Source: CAXBOO01 sp963977425
GTDB lineage: Bacteria > Bacteroidota > Bacteroidia > Flavobacteriales_D > Luteibaculaceae
Length of the DNA: 64,000 nt
Assembly (NCBI GenBank): GCA_963977425.1
Contig: CAXBOO010000004.1
Coordinates: 124,001-188,000, forward strand
Reading direction: 5' to 3'
The translations under genes and the position numbers were made by a program. Numbering within the stretch: the stretch's first letter is position 1; each line of letters opens with the position of its first letter. Under the pieces are notes generated by a model that saw only the letters and a list, made by a program, of their open reading frames with translations, did no database searches and had not been told where the DNA came from. Of the stretch, positions 27,895 through 36,684 are shown one piece after another.

Positions 27895-30294
27895 CTACTC
27901 GTCAATGAAAATTCTGCCGATGCGCTGCGAAAATCGCGATAAAATTTCATACGGAATGGTATTGGCCGCTCGACTGATGTTTTGTAAACTGGAATCGTTG
28001 TAAATGACGTCAACAGAATCGCCAACTTTGGCAATATCATGGCCAAGATTAATCATCATCATATCCATGCAAATTGCTGCTGCCAAAGGATATTCTTTAT
28101 CGTTTACTTTTACTCGAAATATATTTTCATTGATGGTGTACGGAAGTCCATCAGCATAGCCTAACGGAATCAGAGCAATATTGGCGTCGAGAGATATTTG
28201 GTGTTCGTTACCATAACCAATAAAATCCCCTTTCTTTACGTGCGATATTTTAGAAATTTTACTGGAAAGTTTCAGGGCAAACTCACCGCCATTGAACAAT
28301 CCAAACAACCCAATTCCAGAACGCACCATGTCGTATTTGGAAGTCAATTCATTTTTGATGCCGTCGGTGTTGAGTAAGTGTGTTGTGCCGGTATTCCAAC
28401 CGTTGGTGGTTAAAATTACTAATGCAGTATCAAACTGTTGTATTTGTTGTTTTGTTCTTGCGCTGGCCTTAGAATTGCCTTCAGCTAAATGGCTGAATGT
28501 GCCTTTTATGTTGAAGTGGTTTTTGAATTTTGAATCGAGATTTTTCAACTCTGAAATTTCAAGGCCTTGCCTGTGCATGCCTGTTTCTATCTCTAAATGA
28601 ATGTTTAATTTTTTATTCTCTGCCGATAAGTAGTTGTACCAATCGTTCAGTATTTCTAAGCTGTAAGCACTCAATTCTAAGTTGTAACGCAGTGCCAGTT
28701 CAACATCTTCAGGAAACGGGTGAATGACTAAAATAGGCAAACGCACACCTGCTTCCCTTAGGGCAATGGCTTCTTGAGTAAAAGCTACGCCTAGATAGTC
28801 GGCACCAGCATTTTGTAAAGTTTTGCCAATGCGTTGCAATCCACTTCCATAGGCTTCGGCCTTGAGCATGGCCAATAATTTGGTTTCAGAATGTAAATTT
28901 TGTTTCAGTTTTTGGACATTGCGTTTGATGGCAGCCAAATTGATTTCTAAATAACTTCTGTTGCACAGTTTTAGTAAATCATCGACCACGTTTTCTATTT
29001 GCCATTTTCTCGCACCTTTTATCAACATTGAGTGTGTGGCGAAATATTGTGTGCAAATGGTTAGAGCTTCTGATTTAGAATGTATAATCTGGGTGTTTTC
29101 AGGCAACGCTAGTTGGTCTGACTTCCATTGTTTACCTAACAGTATTATGACATCAAAATCATGATGTTTGATGCTGTCTATAGCTTGTTTATGAAGTGCA
29201 GAGTCTGGTGTTTCAAACTCGGAAAGCAATAGAAGTTTTTTCTCCGTTTTGGCTTGGTAATCGAAATACTCCAACGATTCTGTTAATGAATGTATGTCGA
29301 GTGAGTAAGCATCGTTAAGTATAAAATTAGAACCGAAAGTATTGTGAAGAGACAACCTGTTTTCGATGCTTTTTAGCCGTTCTATTTGTTCACAAAAGTA
29401 TTCGTCACAAAGATTGTTGATGAGCCCAAAAGCAATGCAATGCCCCAAATTTTCTAACCATGTTTTACTCAGTTTTGGAGTGGTGAAATAGATGCGCTTA
29501 TCGCCAAAAGTAGCTTGACCAATTTCGAAATCTATTGTGACATCTGCTGCGATACCTCCCCATGTGAAAATTTTGCAATGACTAAGTTGAGCTGATATTG
29601 TTTTGTGATATTGTTGGAATAAAACATCGGAACAGATTAAAAATTGGGCATTTTTAAACAGCTTCAATTTTTCAAATAAAAGTGCCTTTTTACTTCTGAA
29701 ATTTTCGAGATGACTGCTGCCAATGTTACTTAAAATACCCATTTCAGGCATGAGCATGGCTTGCAGTTGCTCCATCTCATTTGGAAGCGATATACCAGCT
29801 TCAAATAAACCTATTTCGGCATCTTCTTTGGCATTCAATAAACTTATTGCAACACCCAATTGAGAGTTGTAACTTTTGGGACTGTAGCTTACTATTTTGT
29901 TTGGGTTTATTAGCTCTAGTAACCATTCTTTGATAACCGTTTTACCGTTGCTCCCGGTAATAGCTAATGTTGGGTAGTTTAGTTTTGCTCTGTGCTGTGT
30001 GGCAAAAAACTGCAAAAGTTCTAATGTGCTATCGCAAACAATGCTGTTTACATTGGTAGGCAATGATTTAGGTTCGCTAACAATGAACATTCTACACCCT
30101 TTATCGTAGGCATGTTGTATGAATTGGTGGCCATTTCTGGTTGGGCTGTTTATGGCAATGAATATGCTTTTGGCCCCAGCTCCAATTTTTCGGCTGTCAA
30201 AAAATAGTTCACCGCTTTTGTAACTTGGATCAACCAAGTTTCGGGTACAATTTGGCGGCAGTAAGCACTGACTAAAATCAAAAGTGTTTTTCAA
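27895..30294 (-). CDS. murF-alr: Bifunctional MurF ligase / alanine racemase
   Basis: Fusion of two cytoplasmic peptidoglycan enzymes. N-terminal half: UDP-MurNAc-tripeptide:D-Ala-D-Ala ligase, with ELFFDSRK, P-loop ITGSNGKTVIKEW, AGISLPNEMEQL and ILNDAYSLD. C-terminal half, from about residue 427: PLP alanine racemase with SYLEINLAAIKRNV, the PLP lysine in LKAEAYGSG, GLFNGG, SKYDMVRSGIGLFG and ICMDMMMINLG. The fusion couples D-Ala production to its use and is known in Bacteroidota. I set the start at TTG 30294, one base after the tdk stop; a second TTG at 30348 would add 18 residues and overlap tdk. No ATG fits either place. Confidence 0.92.
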   Translation of the reverse strand: MKNTFDFSQCLLPPNCTRNLVDPSYKSGELFFDSRKIGAGAKSIFIAINSPTRNGHQFIQHAYDKGCRMFIVSEPKSLPTNVNSIVCDSTLELLQFFATQHRAKLNYPTLAITGSNGKTVIKEWLLELINPNKIVSYSPKSYNSQLGVAISLLNAKEDAEIGLFEAGISLPNEMEQLQAMLMPEMGILSNIGSSHLENFRSKKALLFEKLKLFKNAQFLICSDVLFQQYHKTISAQLSHCKIFTWGGIAADVTIDFEIGQATFGDKRIYFTTPKLSKTWLENLGHCIAFGLINNLCDEYFCEQIERLKSIENRLSLHNTFGSNFILNDAYSLDIHSLTESLEYFDYQAKTEKKLLLLSEFETPDSALHKQAIDSIKHHDFDVIILLGKQWKSDQLALPENTQIIHSKSEALTICTQYFATHSMLIKGARKWQIENVVDDLLKLCNRSYLEINLAAIKRNVQKLKQNLHSETKLLAMLKAEAYGSGLQRIGKTLQNAGADYLGVAFTQEAIALREAGVRLPILVIHPFPEDVELALRYNLELSAYSLEILNDWYNYLSAENKKLNIHLEIETGMHRQGLEISELKNLDSKFKNHFNIKGTFSHLAEGNSKASARTKQQIQQFDTALVILTTNGWNTGTTHLLNTDGIKNELTSKYDMVRSGIGLFGLFNGGEFALKLSSKISKISHVKKGDFIGYGNEHQISLDANIALIPLGYADGLPYTINENIFRVKVNDKEYPLAAAICMDMMMINLGHDIAKVGDSVDVIYNDSSLQNISRAANTIPYEILSRFSQRIGRIFIDE

Positions 30295-30295
30295 A

Positions 30296-30829
30296 TTAAG
30301 CGTAAAAATGGGTTCGACATAGTGCGGTATAACTTTCTTTTGCTCCAATCAATACTGTTTGATCTTTGTTCGATATGCGTTTCGAAAATTGAGCTTGCGC
30401 ACCACATTCAGTACAAATTGCATGCAGTTTTATCACTTCATCTGCTATAGCCATTAAATGTGGCATAGGGCCAAATGGTTTGCCTAAATAGTCCATGTCC
30501 AAGCCAGATAATACGACACGTTTTCCTTTTCGAGCTAGGTTTTCTACAACGCTAACGATATCAAAATCAAAAAATTGAGCTTCATCTATGGCAATGTATT
30601 CAAAGTTGGCGGCAAGTTGTTCTATTTCTTTGGCCGATTTTACAACTACGCAATCTTTTGTTCGCTTGCTGTGACTTGCAACTACGGATATGTCACCTCT
30701 TGTATCTGTTTGGGGTTTGAATAGAATGGAATTGATTTTAGCAAATTCAGCTCGCTTAAGTAAACGCAACAATTCTTCAGTTTTTCCTGAAAACATGCTG
30801 CCACATATTATTTTGATGTGAGGTTCCAA
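30296..30829 (-). CDS. tdk: Thymidine kinase (type II)
   Basis: Phosphorylates thymidine to dTMP in nucleotide salvage; cytoplasmic tetramer. 177 residues. Walker A in CGSMFSGKTEELL, Walker B YIAIDEAQFFD, lasso region EVIKLHAICTECGAQAQFSKR with two zinc cysteines, and the closing CRTHF with the other ligands. Start TTG at 30829: a TAG stop lies four codons upstream and no ATG occurs before the essential P-loop, so TTG is forced. First gene of the minus-strand run, diverging from 30907. Confidence 0.93.
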   Translation of the reverse strand: MEPHIKIICGSMFSGKTEELLRLLKRAEFAKINSILFKPQTDTRGDISVVASHSKRTKDCVVVKSAKEIEQLAANFEYIAIDEAQFFDFDIVSVVENLARKGKRVVLSGLDMDYLGKPFGPMPHLMAIADEVIKLHAICTECGAQAQFSKRISNKDQTVLIGAKESYTALCRTHFYA

Positions 30830-30876
30830 TTGTTTGTATCTATTCAGATTTTAAAAATAGGTACAATATAGAATGT

Positions 30877-30884
30877 TACTTTTG
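30877..30884 (+). promoter_or_regulatory. -7 element upstream of the 30907 operon
   Basis: TACTTTTG matches TAnnTTTG and ends 22 bases before the ATG at 30907. No TTG at the -33 position. Confidence 0.4.
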
Positions 30885-30906
30885 GTTTTTAGAATAAAAT
30901 TACGGT

Positions 30907-31656
30907 ATGTCGCATTTATTGGAATTGGCAAAAAACATTTCAGAAAAACTGAATGAACTTGAAAAAGGGAACTTAGATAAGCAAGGCTTAAACGATGTAA
31001 TTGCTGATACTACTCAGTTACAAGAAGCTTTGTACATTCTTCGATTTAAGGGGTATGAAGAAGCAGAAGCCGCTAAAACCAAACCGCAACAAAATATAAA
31101 GCTCGATTTTGGATCTGTTCAAAGCAATCAAATTTCTTTAATTGACGCTATTGAAGAAGCTCAAGTTGGAGAAAAACCAATTGAAGTTAAACTTGAAGAG
31201 GTTGCAGAACCAAAAATTGTGTGGGACAACAATCCTGCATCTTCGGTTGTAGAAAACACAAAGTCTGTTGAGCCTGAAGTCAAGACTGAGGAGCCAGTGC
31301 AGAAAGAAAAAGTTGTTGCTAACCCAGTAACAGAAGTGGATAACAACCAAGTGAGCTTGAACGAAAAAATAAAACAAGATACAGGTACACAGCGTTTAGG
31401 CGATAAGTTGCAACAAACAGCCATTAAAGATTTAAGAGTTGCAATCTCCATTAATCAGCGTTTTTTATTCATCAATAGTTTGTTCGATGGACGCACAGAA
31501 GTTTTCAATGAAGCTTTAGAAAAAATTGAATCGGCTACTACTGGATATGCGGCTAAAGAAATTGAAAAAGAATTGATTCAACGCCATGGTTGGGATGTTG
31601 AAGATAAAAACGTAATGCAGTTTTCAAATCTAATTGAACGTCGTTTTCTTCAATGA
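30907..31656 (+). CDS. Conserved Bacteroidota protein of unknown function
   Basis: 249 residues, no signal peptide, probably cytoplasmic. N-terminal helical hairpin (LLELAKNISEKLNELEKG), an acidic, low-complexity middle (Val/Glu/Pro/Lys, residues 85-165), and a well-defined C-terminal domain: IKDLRVAISINQRFLFINSLFDGRTEVFNEAL, then GWDVEDKNVMQFSNLIERRFL. I recognise the C-terminal block as a motif repeatedly seen next to tdk/rsmI in this phylum, but no function is known to me. Its stop overlaps the next ATG (ATGA), so it is coupled to the M28 peptidase gene. Confidence 0.8.
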   Translation: MSHLLELAKNISEKLNELEKGNLDKQGLNDVIADTTQLQEALYILRFKGYEEAEAAKTKPQQNIKLDFGSVQSNQISLIDAIEEAQVGEKPIEVKLEEVAEPKIVWDNNPASSVVENTKSVEPEVKTEEPVQKEKVVANPVTEVDNNQVSLNEKIKQDTGTQRLGDKLQQTAIKDLRVAISINQRFLFINSLFDGRTEVFNEALEKIESATTGYAAKEIEKELIQRHGWDVEDKNVMQFSNLIERRFLQ

Positions 31657-32825
31657 AAATAGGATTTGTAATATCGATTTTAGCGCTGCTGTTTACTCAA
31701 AAAAATTATGCGCAACAGTTTGATTACAAGCTATTTGTTGAAGAATTTACTTCCGAAACCTATCTCGGTAGAGGGTATGTAAATGATGGGGCTATAAAAG
31801 CAGCAAAAAAAGTAGAGTTAGAATTTACTGAACTGGGATTAGTGCCAATTGAGTCTGAATTTTTACAAAAATTTCATCATACGGTCAACACTTTTCCCAA
31901 AACCCCGAAATATTATTGCGATAGTGCATGGGTAGCTGGGCGCGATTTTATTGTACACCCGTTTTCTGGTAGCGGAAAAAAATCATGGGAAGATATTCTT
32001 GTAATAGACAGTGCTACTTATGCTTTACATGCTATCGAAAAGCGCGATTTATTACCCTATCTAAACTCCTTCGCTTTTGGTGAAAAAGCAGTGGTGTTGC
32101 CCGAAAGTAAATTGACTTGGAGTGTTGCTGGTCAGCAATTGGACATCCCCGTAATTCAAGCATTAAAACCAAATGCGAAGTGTAAAGCCAAATTGAAAAT
32201 TACGGCTGAGTTGAAGGATATCACTTCTTATAACGTAGTTGGTAAAATAAAAGGAACAGGAGGAAGCGATTCTACATTTTACATTACCGCACATTACGAT
32301 CATCTGGGGGCGATGGGCAAAGTTTTTATTCCTGGGGCGAACGACAATGCAGCTGGAGTTGCCATGTTGATTGATTTAGCGCATAAAATCAAAGCGAATC
32401 CTCTAAAATACGACGTGGTTTTTATAGCCTTTGCTGGCGAAGAGGCAGGACTTTTGGGTTCGAAATATTATAGCGAAAATCCAATGACTCCCTTAGGGGA
32501 AATAAAAATGCTTATCAATTTAGATTTGGTAGGTACTGGGAGCGATGGCGCTACTGTAGTTAATGCGACTGAGTTTGTAGACGATTTTAAGAAGCTTACA
32601 AACATCAATAACTCTAAAAAGTATCTGACTAAGATCAATGCTCGTGGTTCTGCGGCCAATTCCGATCACTATTGGTTTTACAAAAAGGACGTGCCTTCAT
32701 TCTTTATTTATACTCAAGGAGGGCCGAAAGCCTATCACGATATCAACGACATTGCCAAAAATTTACCATACACATCCTTCGATGCCTTACAAAGTTTGGT
32801 GTTGGATTTTTTAAATACGTACTAA
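31653..32825 (+). CDS. Secreted M28-family zinc aminopeptidase
   Basis: 390 residues with a signal peptide (1-20, NYAQ). The M28 di-zinc site is complete: His in TAHYDHLG, Asp in PGANDNAAG, the Glu pair in FAGEEAGLLGS, Asp in LINLDLVG, and His in AYHDINDIA. An inserted PA-like region precedes the catalytic core (residues 90-190). It likely removes N-terminal amino acids from peptides in the periplasm or outside the cell. Overlaps the previous gene by 4 bases and is followed 1 base later by rsmI. Confidence 0.92.
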   Translation: MKIGFVISILALLFTQKNYAQQFDYKLFVEEFTSETYLGRGYVNDGAIKAAKKVELEFTELGLVPIESEFLQKFHHTVNTFPKTPKYYCDSAWVAGRDFIVHPFSGSGKKSWEDILVIDSATYALHAIEKRDLLPYLNSFAFGEKAVVLPESKLTWSVAGQQLDIPVIQALKPNAKCKAKLKITAELKDITSYNVVGKIKGTGGSDSTFYITAHYDHLGAMGKVFIPGANDNAAGVAMLIDLAHKIKANPLKYDVVFIAFAGEEAGLLGSKYYSENPMTPLGEIKMLINLDLVGTGSDGATVVNATEFVDDFKKLTNINNSKKYLTKINARGSAANSDHYWFYKKDVPSFFIYTQGGPKAYHDINDIAKNLPYTSFDALQSLVLDFLNTY

Positions 32826-32826
32826 T

Positions 32827-33504
32827 ATGGAACCAGGTCGATTGATATTGATCCCAACCCCAGTTGGAAATCTGGAGGATATGACTTTTAGAGCCATTCG
32901 GTATTTAAAAGAAGCTGATGTAGTGTTAGCAGAGGATACACGTGTTTCGGGACGTTTGTTTCAACATTTTGAAATTCAGCAAAAAGCCAAAGCTTTTCAC
33001 CTTGCCAATGAGCATAAAGTGGTTGATTATTGGATCGATCAATTAAAAGAAGGAAAAACTATTGCTATAGTAAGTGATGCTGGTACACCAGGTATTTCAG
33101 ATCCTGGTTACATGCTAAGTGCACGTTGTAGAGACAATGACATTACAGTAGAATGTTTGCCAGGAGCAACAGCTTTTGTGCCCGCTTTGGTAGCTTCTGG
33201 TTTGCCAACCGATAAATTTTATTTCGAAGGTTTTTTGCCGCATAAAAAAGGGAAGCAAACTCGTATGAGCGTTGTAACGGAAATGACGTGTACAGTTGTG
33301 ATGTACGAAAGTCCACACCGGATTGCTAAGTCCATGCGCATGTTGTGCGATTACTGCCCCGACCGTAGAGTGACATTGGCAAGAGAGATTTCTAAAAAGT
33401 TTGAGGAATACATCAACGGAACAGTTTTAGAAGTAGCAGAAATAACAGAAACCAGAGATCTTAAAGGGGAAATGGTTATCATATTAGAAGGAAAAAATGA
33501 TTGA
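32827..33504 (+). CDS. rsmI: 16S rRNA (cytidine-1402 2'-O) methyltransferase
   Basis: SAM-dependent methylation of the ribose of C1402 in the ribosomal P site. 225 residues, tetrapyrrole-methylase fold. Motifs: LILIPTPVGNLEDMTFRAI, VLAEDTRVSGRL, IVSDAGTPGISDPGY, VECLPGATAFVPALVASG, FYFEGFLPHKKG, and VMYESPHRI. Begins 1 base after the M28 peptidase stop and overlaps the following gene by 8 bases. Position near tdk is a recurring arrangement in the phylum. Confidence 0.95.
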   Translation: MEPGRLILIPTPVGNLEDMTFRAIRYLKEADVVLAEDTRVSGRLFQHFEIQQKAKAFHLANEHKVVDYWIDQLKEGKTIAIVSDAGTPGISDPGYMLSARCRDNDITVECLPGATAFVPALVASGLPTDKFYFEGFLPHKKGKQTRMSVVTEMTCTVVMYESPHRIAKSMRMLCDYCPDRRVTLAREISKKFEEYINGTVLEVAEITETRDLKGEMVIILEGKND

Positions 33505-34087
33505 GTACGAAAACACCATATTATCCAGTGAAATATTCGAAAAAGAATTTGTGTGCAATTTAGGAAAATGCAAAGGCGCATGCTGTGTAGCAGGTGATGG
33601 TGGAGCTCCGTTGGAAGAACACGAGGTTGATATTTTGGATGCCGATTTGGATAAAATTTTACCATTTCTACCTGAAAAAGGAAGAGCTGCTCTAGAAGAA
33701 AATGGCACGTTTGCTATCGATTCCGATGGAGACTATGAAACAACTTTGGTAGACGGAAAAGAATGTGCCTTTACGGTCTTTCGCAAAGACGGCACTGCAA
33801 GTTGCGGAATTGAAGACGCGTACAATGCTGGTGAAACTACCTTCATGAAACCAATTTCTTGCCATTTGTATCCAATTAGAATAGCCAAACTAAAGGATGG
33901 AAGAAAAGCATTGAACTACCATCGTTGGGATATTTGTTCAGACGCCTGTTCACTTGGACAAGAATTGAAAGTGCCGGTTTATAAGTTTCTAGGCAACGCG
34001 CTAGAAAGAGAATTTGGTAAAGAATATGTAGCAGGCCTAGACGATGTCAATACTGCTTGGAAAGAATATTTAGAAAGTAAAAACTAA
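33497..34087 (+). CDS. DUF3109 / YkgJ-like cysteine-rich protein
   Basis: 196 residues, cytoplasmic. Cysteine-rich signature near the N-terminus (VCNLGKCKGACCV) and again in KECAFTVF, TASCGIED, ISCHLYPIRI, WDICSDACSLG. The pattern fits a metal- or Fe-S-binding module of the DUF3109 family, function unknown. Length is normal for the family. The ATG overlaps rsmI by 8 bases; last gene of the 30907 operon, meeting thiG tail to tail with 3 bases between. Confidence 0.85.
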   Translation: MIEYENTILSSEIFEKEFVCNLGKCKGACCVAGDGGAPLEEHEVDILDADLDKILPFLPEKGRAALEENGTFAIDSDGDYETTLVDGKECAFTVFRKDGTASCGIEDAYNAGETTFMKPISCHLYPIRIAKLKDGRKALNYHRWDICSDACSLGQELKVPVYKFLGNALEREFGKEYVAGLDDVNTAWKEYLESKN

Positions 34088-34090
34088 AAA

Positions 34091-34894
34091 TTAGTTCTCA
34101 TCATCTAGAAAAGCTGTTAGTGGACTACTAGCATTGGCGCCAGGGTTTACACTTGCCAGTTTGGCCTCAAAAGCCATTCTACCAGAGTCTACTGCCATTT
34201 GAAAAGCTTTTCCCATTCTTTCAGAATTGTTTGATACCGCTATGGCAGTATTTACCAATACAGCTGAAGCTCCCATTTCCATTGCTAAAGCAGCATCAGA
34301 TGGTTTGCCTATACCAGCATCAACAATTACAGGGATGTTGGCTTGGTCGATGATGATTTCTAACATGCCTTGCGTTTGCAATCCTTTGTTGCTACCAATA
34401 GCAGATCCTAGAGGCATAACAGCGGCACAGCCTATGTCTTCAAGGCGTTTGCATAACAGTGGGTCGGCGCCACAATAAGGCAAGACCACAAAGCCAAGTT
34501 TAACCAATTCTTCTGCCGCCTTAAAGGTTTCTATAGGGTCGGGCATTAAATATTTTGGATCGGGATGTACTTCTAGTTTTAACCAATTGGTTTGCAGTGC
34601 TTCTCTAGCCAATTCTGCTGCGAAAATGGCTTCCTTGGCGGTTCTTACTCCCGATGTGTTGGGCAATAAATTAACGCCCAATTCTTTCAAGCAAGATAAG
34701 ATGCTTTCGCCGCTGCCGGTATTTTTTTGTAGCTCAGCACTCTCTACTCTTTTTAGCGCTACTGTTACCAATTCGGTTTCAGATGCTTTTAGTGCAGCGG
34801 CCATACTGTTCAAGTCTCCAAATTTACCTGTCCCAGTAAGAAGTCGCGATTTGAATGTTTTATCAGCTATAACTAGGGGCTTATTTTCCCACAT
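34091..34894 (-). CDS. thiG: Thiazole synthase
   Basis: Builds the thiazole ring of thiamine from deoxyxylulose phosphate, dehydroglycine and ThiS-thiocarboxylate. 267 residues, (beta/alpha)8 barrel. Family marks: SRLLTGTGKF, LLPNTSGVRTAKEAI, the Schiff-base lysine in NWLKLEVHPD, VLPYCGADPLLCKRLED, AVMPLGSAIGSNKG and VDAGIGKPSDAA. Overlaps thiE by 14 bases. ThiS and ThiF/ThiC are not in the window, so the sulfur carrier is encoded elsewhere. Confidence 0.95.
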   Translation of the reverse strand: MWENKPLVIADKTFKSRLLTGTGKFGDLNSMAAALKASETELVTVALKRVESAELQKNTGSGESILSCLKELGVNLLPNTSGVRTAKEAIFAAELAREALQTNWLKLEVHPDPKYLMPDPIETFKAAEELVKLGFVVLPYCGADPLLCKRLEDIGCAAVMPLGSAIGSNKGLQTQGMLEIIIDQANIPVIVDAGIGKPSDAALAMEMGASAVLVNTAIAVSNNSERMGKAFQMAVDSGRMAFEAKLASVNPGANASSPLTAFLDDEN

Positions 34895-35504
34895 AATCTT
34901 GTAATGCTTTAAAATTTGTAATTCCGTTTTCGCCTCTTAAGAACGAACTAAATGCAAAGTGTGTAACACCAACTGAAGAAAGCTTTTTAACAGCTTCTAA
35001 ATCTAAACCGCCAATAGCCACAAGCGGAATGTTTTTTCGGTATTTAGGGTCATTGATTATTTCAGTGTATCCCTCTGTACCTAGTGTTGGCGATAAATTC
35101 TTTTTTGTTTCTGTAAAGGCATAAGGTCCTACACCAATATAATTGGCTTTCTTTTTATAGGCGTTCATCGCATCGTCCATCGTATTGCAGGTAGCACCTA
35201 AATGTTGGCTTTCATGCAAAATGTTTTGGGCTTTACCCAAATCCATGTCGTTTTTCCCTAAATGAACACCATCAGCATCTATTTGATGAGCAATTCCAGG
35301 GTTGTCATTGAGTGTGAACAAACAATTGTAGTCGGCGCAGAGTTGCTTGCAAACAAAAGCGGTATTTAGAATGTCGTCTTTCGATCGATTCTTCAATCTC
35401 AACTGAAACCACTGAAGACCAGCGTCTAATAGTGGAGTTAATTCATCAATGATGCTTTGATGATCGCCGTTTGAGCTTATAAAAAGTATTTTAGGAAAGT
35501 CCAT
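34881..35504 (-). CDS. thiE: Thiamine-phosphate synthase
   Basis: Couples the pyrimidine and thiazole moieties to thiamine phosphate. 207 residues, TIM barrel. Marks: QWFQLRLKNRS, FTLNDNPGIAHQIDADGVHLGKNDM, GATCNTMDDAM, ANYIGVGPYAFTETKKN, and PLVAIGGLDLEAV. All pyrophosphate-binding positions look present, so this is the likely functional ThiE; a shorter homologue lies at 36667-37188. Diverges from thiH with 61 bases between the start codons. Confidence 0.92.
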   Translation of the reverse strand: MDFPKILFISSNGDHQSIIDELTPLLDAGLQWFQLRLKNRSKDDILNTAFVCKQLCADYNCLFTLNDNPGIAHQIDADGVHLGKNDMDLGKAQNILHESQHLGATCNTMDDAMNAYKKKANYIGVGPYAFTETKKNLSPTLGTEGYTEIINDPKYRKNIPLVAIGGLDLEAVKKLSSVGVTHFAFSSFLRGENGITNFKALQDYVGK

Positions 35505-35548
35505 TTCGTTTACAAAGCTGCATTTTTTATTGAGAACAAAAAGCGCCT

Positions 35549-35556
35549 TACCTTTG
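35549..35556 (+). promoter_or_regulatory. -7 element directly before thiH
   Basis: TACCTTTG fits TAnnTTTG, and the ATG at 35566 follows only 9 bases later, so the mRNA would be nearly leaderless. No good TTG at -33. No TPP riboswitch fits in the 61-base gap. Confidence 0.4.
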
Positions 35557-35565
35557 AGCCATTAT

Positions 35566-36684
35566 ATGTTTCGAGATATATTTTCTACATACGATTGGCA
35601 GACAGTTACCGACAGTATTTATACGAAATCGGTAGCAGATGTGCGTGCGGCGCTAGACAAAACCAATGACCTTAACTTAGAAGATCTAAAGGCTTTGATT
35701 TCGCCAGCTGCGAAAGGGTTTTTAGAGGAAATGGCACAAAAATCTATGGAATTGACTCAAAAACGATTTGGGAAAACCATGCAGATGTATGCGCCAATGT
35801 ATTTGTCTAACGAGTGTCAGAATATTTGCACTTACTGTGGGTTTAGTTTGGATATCGATATTCCTAGAAAAACCTTGTCGGACGAAGAAATAATTAAAGA
35901 AGCTGAGATTGTAAAGTCGCTTGGATTCGATCATATTTTATTGGTGACAGGAGAAGCCAACAAAACGGTAGGTGTTGAGTATTTTGAAAACGCTATTCGC
36001 ATCCTAAAACCTTATTTTGCCAACATCAGTATAGAGGTTCAACCTTTAGAGCAAGATGAATACGAACGCTTGAAAGCTTTGGGGTTAAATGCTGTTTTGG
36101 TGTATCAAGAAACCTATCATCAAGCAGAATATAAAAAGCATCATCCTAAAGGAAAAAAATCGAACTTTTTGTATCGATTAGATACTCCCGATAGATTAGG
36201 AAAAGCAGGCATTCATAAAATAGGCGTTGGTGCTTTGTTTGGTTTAGAAGACTGGAGAACGGACAGTTTTTATTCTGCATTGCATTTAGATTATTTAGAG
36301 AAGACGTATTGGAGAAGTAAATATTCAATTTCTTTCCCTCGATTAAGACCATGCGCAGGGGGCATTCCTTTGAAGTCAGAAATGACAGACAAAGATTTGT
36401 TGCAGCTTATGTGTGCTTACAGAATTTGGAATCAAGAAGTTGAATTGTCGTTGAGTACGCGCGAAAGCGAAAACTTTAGAAATCATGCGTTTAAATTTGG
36501 CGCTACATCCATTTCAGCAGGTAGTAAAACCGACCCAGGAGGATATGCAAATCCAAATGAAAACTTGGAACAGTTTGAAATTTCCGACGACAGAAGCCCT
36601 GCAGAGTTTGTGGAAGTACTTAAAAATGCTGGTTACGAAGCTGTTTGGAAAGACTGGGACCACAGTTTACAAAGTGTCGAGTAA
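35566..36684 (+). CDS. thiH: 2-iminoacetate synthase (radical SAM, thiazole pathway)
   Basis: Cleaves tyrosine to dehydroglycine for ThiG. 372 residues. Radical-SAM cluster motif NECQNICTYCGF (C-x3-C-x2-C), then HILLVTGEANKTVG, VQPLEQDEYERL, YHPKGKK-like HHPKGKKSN, IGVGALFGLEDW and SISFPRLRPCAGG. The C-terminal TIM-barrel edge ends WKDWDHSL. ATG 35566 chosen over TTG 35530, which would add 12 residues not typical of ThiH. Its 3' end overlaps the converging ThiE-like gene by 18 bases. Confidence 0.95.
   Translation: MFRDIFSTYDWQTVTDSIYTKSVADVRAALDKTNDLNLEDLKALISPAAKGFLEEMAQKSMELTQKRFGKTMQMYAPMYLSNECQNICTYCGFSLDIDIPRKTLSDEEIIKEAEIVKSLGFDHILLVTGEANKTVGVEYFENAIRILKPYFANISIEVQPLEQDEYERLKALGLNAVLVYQETYHQAEYKKHHPKGKKSNFLYRLDTPDRLGKAGIHKIGVGALFGLEDWRTDSFYSALHLDYLEKTYWRSKYSISFPRLRPCAGGIPLKSEMTDKDLLQLMCAYRIWNQEVELSLSTRESENFRNHAFKFGATSISAGSKTDPGGYANPNENLEQFEISDDRSPAEFVEVLKNAGYEAVWKDWDHSLQSVE

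Noticed and set aside
34081..34095. AACTAA/TTAGTT hairpin between converging DUF3109 and thiG genes
   Set aside because: Three-base loop and A/T-only arms with no T tract; too weak to call a terminator.
35505..35565. TPP riboswitch between thiE and thiH
   Set aside because: Only 61 bases, with no conserved THI-box sequences.
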